From JAKQLP01 sp964562165 (lineage in GTDB: Bacteria > Patescibacteriota > Dojkabacteria > B142 > OLB20): a stretch of 18,668 nt of DNA. Below are positions 14,299 through 18,668 of this stretch, piece by piece. The stretch lies in NCBI GenBank assembly GCA_964562165.1, contig CAZLRZ010000014.1, positions 1-18,668 of the forward strand. The letters run 5' to 3'. Position 1 is the first letter of the stretch, and each line of letters starts with the position of its first letter. The notes under the pieces are model-generated. The model had not been told where the DNA came from and searched no databases. It was given only the letters and a program-made list of their open reading frames with translations. A program made the position numbers and the translations under genes.

Positions 14299-14898
14299 AT
14301 GGCCTCTTTAAACATAACTAAAAGCCTTGACCATCTTTTCATTTCAAAGGTCAGGATAAAAGTAATTAAATATTTCTTATTTAATCCTGATATCCCGATT
14401 CATTTAAGAGGCTTAGTTAGAGAAATTCAAGAAGAGGTAAACGCTGTAAGAAGAGAGCTTACAAGGTTGGCTGATATTGACTTTATACGCATCGATGTTA
14501 GAGGTAATAGAAAATATTTTGTTCTAAATAGAGAATATGTTTTCTTAAATGATCTTCTAGGCATTTTTCATAAGTCATTCGGTTTGGGAGGCCTTATTTT
14601 AAAAAATATTAACAGCTTGGGAGAAGTTGATTATGCAATACTAAGTGGAAGCTTAATCAACTTCTTACCCCCGAGTCCAAATTTAATAGACTTGGTCATA
14701 ATCGGGCAAATCGACGTAAACGCACTGTCAGAGATTATTACCGAATCCGAAAAAAAGCTTGGTAGAGAAATTAATTACGCCATCATGAAACCAAGCGAAT
14801 TTATTTTGAAAAAGAAAAGACGCGACAGTTTTGTTATGAACCTTTTAACAGCAAACAAAATAATGCTGAAAGGTGATGTTAATGAATTTGCATCCTAA
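14299..14898 (+). CDS. Winged-helix protein with degenerate nucleotidyltransferase domain
   Basis: This 199-residue protein has two parts. Residues about 13-80 form a winged helix-turn-helix: KVRIKVIKYFLFNP, HLRGLVREIQEEVNAVRREL as the recognition region, then a wing (IDVRGNRKYFVLN). Residues about 107-185 resemble a minimal nucleotidyltransferase (MNT) domain: A-I-L-S-G-S (113-118), then NLIDLVIIG (128-136), then KLGREINYAIMKPSEF. In active MNT proteins the second motif is S-D-I-D-L with two metal-binding Asp residues. Here the first Asp is Leu129 and only D131 remains, and the usual R-G after G-S is absent. Catalysis is therefore doubtful, and the protein may be a DNA-binding regulator. It ends 9 bases before the HEPN-MNT gene, so the pair is probably one operon with recA. 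Confidence 0.72.
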   Translation: MASLNITKSLDHLFISKVRIKVIKYFLFNPDIPIHLRGLVREIQEEVNAVRRELTRLADIDFIRIDVRGNRKYFVLNREYVFLNDLLGIFHKSFGLGGLILKNINSLGEVDYAILSGSLINFLPPSPNLIDLVIIGQIDVNALSEIITESEKKLGREINYAIMKPSEFILKKKRRDSFVMNLLTANKIMLKGDVNEFAS

Positions 14899-14907
14899 AC
14901 CTTAATA

Positions 14908-15738
14908 ATGCCAAACAATAAAATGCCCCAAAACGATTCCTTAAATTTAAAAGATCGTTATTTAACTTGGCTAAAACAATCAAAATATGACCTCGCAGCA
15001 GCCTTTTTAAGCCTTGAAAATGAATATTTTGAATGGGCAGTTTACCAGGCTGAACAAGCAGTGGAAAAAGCACTTAAATCAGTAATAGTTCACGCTGGAC
15101 AAAGACCTCCCAAAATTCACAAATTAGGTATACTTTTTGGATTTTGTAATCAAATCAATACTGAATTCAAAAATACCAAATTCAATTTTAAACATATTGA
15201 AGCCTTTACTTTTATTTCCAGATACCCATTTTTAATCCCTGATGGAAACAAAACGCCACATGAATTAATCACAGAATCGGATGCCGGCAAATCACTCAGT
15301 GAAGCCTCCGAAATTATTCTATCGATAACCAGAATACTCAAAGTCCCAAGAGTCACTCCAGAAAGTACAAAAGAACTTGAATACAAAACCAAGTTTTATA
15401 CTTTTGAGGAAATTAAAACTAGAATCGAAAAGATCAAAGAACAGCTTACAAAAGATTTTGATCCCATCAAAATTATTATGTTTGGAAGATTTGCAAGAGA
15501 CTTTGGTAGGCCCACTCCCGGCACAATGGATATTTTAATAATAACAGAATGCAAGGACTGCTCCTTTATTGAAAGAATCTACAAAGCTCGCGAAGCCACC
15601 CGAGGATTTGAGCCAATAATTGAGCCTCTGGTGTACACCCCTGAAGAGATTCAACTCCTGCAGGATAAAGATGAAGCCTTTTTAAAAAGCGCATTACAAG
15701 AAGGAAAAGTTATCTACTCAAAAGAAGAAAAAAGCTAA
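14908..15738 (+). CDS. HEPN-nucleotidyltransferase fusion protein
   Basis: This 276-residue protein starts with a HEPN domain (about 15-145): WLKQSKYDLAAAFLSL, then WAVYQAEQAVEKALKSVI (43-60), R66-x4-H71 (RPPKIH), then DAGKSLSEASEII. HEPN RNases carry an R-x4-6-H pair, and R66/H71 fit that spacing, though this position is also common in non-catalytic HEPN proteins. After a helical linker (about 165-180) comes an MNT-like domain: IIMFGRFARD (189-198), where Arg194 replaces the usual Ser of G-S, and TMDILIIT (206-213), where Thr206 replaces the first catalytic Asp and D208 remains. HEPN and MNT are usually separate toxin and antitoxin genes; here both folds share one chain. Start: ATG at 14908. 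The stop is followed by a 67-base gap. Confidence 0.78.
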   Translation: MPNNKMPQNDSLNLKDRYLTWLKQSKYDLAAAFLSLENEYFEWAVYQAEQAVEKALKSVIVHAGQRPPKIHKLGILFGFCNQINTEFKNTKFNFKHIEAFTFISRYPFLIPDGNKTPHELITESDAGKSLSEASEIILSITRILKVPRVTPESTKELEYKTKFYTFEEIKTRIEKIKEQLTKDFDPIKIIMFGRFARDFGRPTPGTMDILIITECKDCSFIERIYKAREATRGFEPIIEPLVYTPEEIQLLQDKDEAFLKSALQEGKVIYSKEEKS

Positions 15739-15755
15739 AAAATTCCCGAAACCTC

Positions 15756-15784
15756 TTTACATTTTCCAAATTCTTTTTTACATT
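15756..15784 (+). promoter_or_regulatory. Candidate promoter of the metallophosphoesterase gene
   Basis: TTTACA (15756-15761) and TACATT (15779-15784) are 17 bases apart, with 5 of 6 and 4 of 6 matches to the consensus. A competing arrangement uses TTTCCA and CATAAT, shifted a few bases downstream. Either gives a very short leader before the ATG at 15806. Confidence 0.35.
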
Positions 15785-15810
15785 CCATAATGCGTAAAAA
15801 TTATTATGGA
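15784..15810. repeat. 8-base inverted repeat enclosing the metallophosphoesterase start codon
   Basis: TCCATAAT (15784-15791) and ATTATGGA (15803-15810) are perfect complements with an 11-base loop. The right arm contains the ATG start (15806-15808). It could act as an operator over the -10/start region or as an RNA hairpin hiding the start codon. The stem is AT-rich (two G-C pairs), so it would be weak as RNA. Confidence 0.45.
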
Positions 15811-16960
15811 TTATAGTTTTAATGGGAATGGGACAAAATATATAACAGCTTCACCCGAAGATAACATCAGGGCGTTATCTGACGATCACATTCCACCCTC
15901 AGCGTTTGAAAGCTTAATGCAGAACACCCTTACTCAGCTTCAAGGCAATGGGAAGTTTTCTGTCAATGATTTGCCTCCAAATATTAGGTTTGGATCTCCC
16001 TTTGTCGAAAGATTATTTCCACCAAATCCGGCCGCCAGAAAACAGAAAGATATTTGTCACCAATTAATGGTTGGCGATATGATTTCGGCTTTTCCATCAT
16101 CTAATGGGAATGCTAAACACCTCACACAGGGCTTTAATTATTTGGAGAAAATAATTCAAATAAATAATTTAACAGGTAACGATTTAACTTTTTTTACCGG
16201 AAATCATTTACTTAGAAGCCAAATCCCACAATCTCTTTTAGAGCAATTAACAACCAGAGGCATCATTGCAGATAAAGTTACAATAAATTACCCGAGCGAT
16301 CCTAGAAAGTTTTCTATTCAACATGGACATGAGTATGATCCAAGAAATAGTTTAGGAAAATCCGGATACAATAATCCAATATATACTTGGTTCGATCACG
16401 CATGGAATAGAATAAGAGCAGCTATGGGATTAAACAATTTACCATTTGAAAGTAATATTGTTCAAGCGTTAATGTTAACTTTAAATTCTCATCAAATTGC
16501 TAGCGCCGTCCGTGGACTAAACCCTGGTGATGTAGCCATTTGCGGACATACCCACTTCCCGGATTTACTAAGCGGAGATTTTTTGGGGATTAGTATCCCA
16601 AATCCACAGAATTTAATGGCAAAAGAAAATTTGTTAGAAATTATCGGCGATAATAAATTAGCAAAGGGGATATTTTTAGTGTTGCGAAGATTAATGCCAA
16701 ATATTACAGGAACAAGGGTGGCAATTCCTTCCGAACTTCCAGTAACTCATGTAAATTTAGGGTATAGAGATACCCAAAAAAACGAAATTCAAACAGGTGC
16801 CGACATACATCAAAATTCAATTTCGCTGATTGGTTTTAACCCCAATAAGTTAGAAAACGGTGATATTTGGAAGCAACCAGGAGATAATATTAAAGAACTT
16901 TTAAGCGTAGATTTAAACAAAATCCAGGAGGCGAAAGCAGTTCAGGCTATTGAAGTATAA
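15806..16960 (+). CDS. Metallophosphoesterase-like protein with altered catalytic motif
   Basis: This 384-residue protein shows the ordered motifs of calcineurin-like phosphoesterases: D26-x-H28 (LSDDH), V-G-D (89-91), G-N-H (132-134), QHGHE (172-176) and GHTH (247-250, followed by FP). These residues normally bind two metal ions for hydrolysis of phosphate esters. Two features are unusual. The third motif is G-N-H-L instead of G-N-H-D/E, and about 60 residues separate the first two motifs where many relatives have 25-35. The region resembles LpxH-type enzymes in its HG-x-E and GHTH-x-P motifs, but lipid A synthesis is unlikely in this kind of organism. The substrate is unknown. Helical, Pro/Asn-rich extensions lie at both ends. 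No signal peptide is seen. The 3' end overlaps the convergent isomerase gene by 14 bases. Confidence 0.68.
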   Translation: MDYSFNGNGTKYITASPEDNIRALSDDHIPPSAFESLMQNTLTQLQGNGKFSVNDLPPNIRFGSPFVERLFPPNPAARKQKDICHQLMVGDMISAFPSSNGNAKHLTQGFNYLEKIIQINNLTGNDLTFFTGNHLLRSQIPQSLLEQLTTRGIIADKVTINYPSDPRKFSIQHGHEYDPRNSLGKSGYNNPIYTWFDHAWNRIRAAMGLNNLPFESNIVQALMLTLNSHQIASAVRGLNPGDVAICGHTHFPDLLSGDFLGISIPNPQNLMAKENLLEIIGDNKLAKGIFLVLRRLMPNITGTRVAIPSELPVTHVNLGYRDTQKNEIQTGADIHQNSISLIGFNPNKLENGDIWKQPGDNIKELLSVDLNKIQEAKAVQAIEV

Positions 16961-17708
16961 GGAACTTTAACATTTTCTCAAATTCTTTATACTTTAACGA
17001 TTTCTTCCCAATTAATATCCCATCAATTAATTCTGATCTTCTTAAAGCTGAAATGTCAGCATTATCGATAGATCCACCCGTCATAAACTTTATTGAAATA
17101 TTGGGATATTTATTGGATAAATAATCCTTTATAAACGAAATCTTTTCGATGGTTAAATCTAAGTCGTCTTCTTTGTCTGTTGTGGATTTTAGAGAGGAAA
17201 TCGTGTTAACACTTTCGTAAGCTATTGATAATTTGTCTTTAGCTAGATCTTCGGAGATTTTTGAAAGGCAGGTATCTAATTGTGCTTTTATTTCTAAAAT
17301 TGAATCGGAAAAATTTAAGTTTTTTGAGACCTCTCCTATTCCAAGGATTGTTTTTAGCCCTGCATTTAAGGCATTCTCAAGCTTTATAGCAACAATTTCA
17401 TTCGTTTCTGAAACCAACTTCCTTCGTTCGATATGGCCTAAAAAAACACCTGCTACACCTAAACTCTTTAGTTGTTTAGCGCTGATTTCCCCGGTGTATC
17501 CACCATCTTCAGCAAATCTGGAGCAATCTTGAGCATAAACTTTGATTTTAGATCCTTTAAACTTCAGGATCAGATCTTGAAGTACCAAATCAGAGGCCAG
17601 AACGATCAATTCAAAACTTGCAGGGATTGTAAGAGCTAAATATTTATTGGCAAGCTCAATCGACTCTCTAAAGTCCAGATTCATCTTCCAATTTGCGACT
17701 ATCTTCAT
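16947..17708 (-). CDS. tpiA: Divergent triosephosphate isomerase
   Basis: This protein matches triosephosphate isomerase, which interconverts dihydroxyacetone phosphate and glyceraldehyde 3-phosphate in glycolysis. The frame opens at an ATG at 17723, but I choose the ATG at 17708 (253 residues), because MKIVANWKMN is the usual start of the family and the promoter spacing fits. Numbering from the longer form, N11 and K13, H97 (GHIERR) and E170 (AYES) keep the catalytic residues. However, GHSERR has become GHIERR, the near-universal Cys of I-L-C-I-G-E is Gly128, and loop 6 (P-V-W-A-I-G-T-G) reads S-V-N-T-I-S-S-L. The phosphate-binding GGS remains (MTGGSI). Activity may be retained but with altered loop closure. 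A paralogue with a changed role is the alternative. Confidence 0.85.
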   Translation of the reverse strand: MKIVANWKMNLDFRESIELANKYLALTIPASFELIVLASDLVLQDLILKFKGSKIKVYAQDCSRFAEDGGYTGEISAKQLKSLGVAGVFLGHIERRKLVSETNEIVAIKLENALNAGLKTILGIGEVSKNLNFSDSILEIKAQLDTCLSKISEDLAKDKLSIAYESVNTISSLKSTTDKEDDLDLTIEKISFIKDYLSNKYPNISIKFMTGGSIDNADISALRRSELIDGILIGKKSLKYKEFEKMLKFLILQ

Positions 17709-17741
17709 CTGAATGCAAAACATTAAAATCTACTTATCTAT

Positions 17742-17770
17742 ATTGTAGTTTCAAATTTACCACTTGTCTA
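17742..17770 (-). promoter_or_regulatory. Candidate promoter of the isomerase gene
   Basis: On the minus strand TAGACA (17770-17765) and TACAAT (17747-17742) are 17 bases apart; each matches the consensus at 5 of 6 positions. The predicted start near 17735 leaves about 27 bases to the ATG at 17708 but only about 12 to the ATG at 17723, which supports the shorter protein. The -35 box overlaps that of the divergent plus-strand promoter. Confidence 0.45.
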
Positions 17771-17792
17771 TAAATAGTTTTTATAGCATAAT
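17764..17792 (+). promoter_or_regulatory. Candidate promoter of the DsbA-like gene
   Basis: TTGTCT (17764-17769) and CATAAT (17787-17792) are 17 bases apart, with 4 of 6 and 5 of 6 consensus matches. The predicted start near 17799 leaves about 36 bases before the ATG at 17835. The -35 shares bases with that of the isomerase promoter, so the two divergent promoters may exclude each other. Confidence 0.4.
17768..17786. repeat. Small inverted repeat between divergent promoters
   Basis: CTATAAA (17768-17774) and TTTATAG (17780-17786) are perfect complements with a 5-base centre. The repeat fills most of the spacer of the DsbA promoter and touches the -35 of the isomerase promoter, so a bound protein could control both. 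The AT-rich sequence makes chance occurrence quite possible. Confidence 0.35.
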
Positions 17793-17834
17793 AGTTAAAC
17801 AATTGCCCGCTATATAAATTTATTAATTTTTCAT

Positions 17835-18611
17835 ATGTCAAAAATCATAGAAAAAGAGGATGAGGTTTTAACAATCAATCTTAACCCTTATCTAACTCCA
17901 ATTTCCATAATTATTACAGGTATCATGATTTCTTTAGCGCTTTTAGCCAGTAATAGGACAACAAGCGTTTTAGGCACATCAGGCACACCCACAGCAACCC
18001 CAACAGCAGTCGAAGAAGTTAATCCAGCCGCAAAAACATCAGTTGATGATGATCCATATTTAGGTAACAAAGAAACTGCAAAAGTAGCTATTGTTGAATT
18101 TTCAGATTACGAATGTCCTTTCTGCCAAAGACATCACGAACAAACCTTCCCATCAATTGTTACAGATTATATTAATTCAGGAAAAGCAATTTACGTTTTC
18201 AGAGATTATATCGCAGTACCTAGCCATAATCCTGCAGCCACAACTGAGGCTTATGCAGCAAATTGTATTAGAGAACAATTAAACAGCAATACGAAATACT
18301 TTGAATATGCTGATTTATTATTCAAAAACTCAAAAGGTAATGGTGGTGGTCTAGAAGGTAACGGTCTTTATGATTATGCAAAACAAGTTGGCGCAAATGC
18401 AGATACATTAAAAACTTGCATTGAATCAGCTAAATTTGCTGCAGATCTTGCAGCCGATGAAGCCGCAGCAGGCGAAGCAGGAGTTCAAGGAACCCCAGGC
18501 TTTGTAGTGGGAGTTCTAGGAGCCGATGGTTCTGTAGATGGAAAAATCATTGCAGGAGCATACCCTTACGAAACTTTCAAAGCTATGATTGAAGAAATGT
18601 TAGCTAAATAA
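17835..18611 (+). CDS. Membrane-anchored DsbA-like thiol oxidoreductase
   Basis: This 258-residue protein has a short cytoplasmic N-terminus, one transmembrane helix at about 20-38, a Thr/Pro/Ala-rich linker (48-75) and a DsbA/thioredoxin-fold domain from about 80. The active site is C94-P-F-C97 in SDYECPFCQ, and the cis-proline loop is GTPGF (218-222). Two more cysteines, C143 and C194, could form a structural disulfide. This layout is typical of exported disulfide oxidases (BdbD/DsbA-like) that introduce disulfides into secreted proteins. The partner that reoxidises it (DsbB or VKOR) is not in the window. The gene is divergent from the isomerase gene and is followed by a strong terminator, so it is probably transcribed alone. 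No Shine-Dalgarno is visible before the ATG. Confidence 0.9.
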   Translation: MSKIIEKEDEVLTINLNPYLTPISIIITGIMISLALLASNRTTSVLGTSGTPTATPTAVEEVNPAAKTSVDDDPYLGNKETAKVAIVEFSDYECPFCQRHHEQTFPSIVTDYINSGKAIYVFRDYIAVPSHNPAATTEAYAANCIREQLNSNTKYFEYADLLFKNSKGNGGGLEGNGLYDYAKQVGANADTLKTCIESAKFAADLAADEAAAGEAGVQGTPGFVVGVLGADGSVDGKIIAGAYPYETFKAMIEEMLAK

Positions 18612-18637
18612 CTAATACCGGGTTAGATAAAGATTTT

Positions 18638-18668
18638 AAACCGACCGAATTTTTCGGTCGGTTTTATT
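18638..18668 (+). terminator. Intrinsic terminator after the DsbA-like gene
   Basis: AAACCGACCGAA (18638-18649) pairs perfectly with TTCGGTCGGTTT (18653-18664) around a TTT loop, a 12-base-pair stem, followed by T-rich sequence (TTTTATT) to the window end. It lies 26 bases past the stop codon. It is the only convincing intrinsic terminator in the window, and it stands out in such AT-rich sequence. An A-run precedes the stem, so it might also stop transcription coming from the right. Confidence 0.93.

Noticed and set aside
17233..17532. A 99-codon plus-strand open frame inside the isomerase gene.
   Set aside because: The minus-strand isomerase frame has family motifs throughout; the antisense frame has none.

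Overview
This AT-rich window is compactly coded: about 97% is coding, no gap exceeds about 115 bases, and many neighbouring genes overlap. It looks like a chromosome of a small-genome bacterium, most likely Patescibacteria (Candidate Phyla Radiation; Dojkabacteria/WS6- or Microgenomates-like). This placement is inference. It rests on the compact coding, the type IV pilus cluster, the short and divergent housekeeping proteins, the scarcity of Shine-Dalgarno sequences and the limited metabolism. Both TAA/TAG and TGA serve as stops and no conserved gene is interrupted by TGA, so the genetic code appears standard.

Layout. (1) 1-6248, minus strand: a type IV pilus operon in transcription order: receiver-only response regulator, pilB, pilC, a GspH-like pseudopilin, a prepilin fused to an LVIVD-type beta-propeller, a second minor prepilin, a PilX/GspK-like minor pilin and the start of a small membrane protein. 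(2) 6299-7549, plus strand: a membrane sensor (CHASE4-HAMP-coiled coil) with no output domain, divergent from the pilus operon. (3) 7561-9507, minus strand: a short [FeFe]-hydrogenase-type protein with all H-cluster cysteines but no ferredoxin-like domains, followed by a TspO/MBR-family membrane protein. (4) 9570-13110, plus strand: a tight operon of two membrane proteins, DNA polymerase III delta subunit (holA) and a secreted SH3b protein. The first gene is divergent from the hydrogenase. (5) 13128-15738, plus strand: recA, then a winged-helix protein with a decayed nucleotidyltransferase fold, then a HEPN-nucleotidyltransferase fusion. (6) 15806-16960: an unusual metallophosphoesterase, convergent with and overlapping (7) a divergent triosephosphate isomerase (16947-17708, minus). 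(8) 17835-18611: a membrane-anchored DsbA-like oxidoreductase, ended by a strong intrinsic terminator.

How the parts may work together. The pilus region encodes motor, platform and several minor pilins. One minor pilin carries a propeller that could be displayed at the tip for binding. The response regulator and divergent sensor are plausible pilus regulators. The DsbA-like protein could form disulfides in exported proteins, including the two-cysteine PilX-like pilin. The hydrogenase could dispose of fermentative electrons, but its maturation genes and redox partner are not in this window.

The most unusual items are the prepilin-propeller fusion, the H-domain-only hydrogenase locus, the output-less CHASE4 sensor, the HEPN/nucleotidyltransferase pair behind recA, and a triosephosphate isomerase whose catalytic loop is rewritten. 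No RNA genes, CRISPR arrays, insertion sequences or phage genes were seen.
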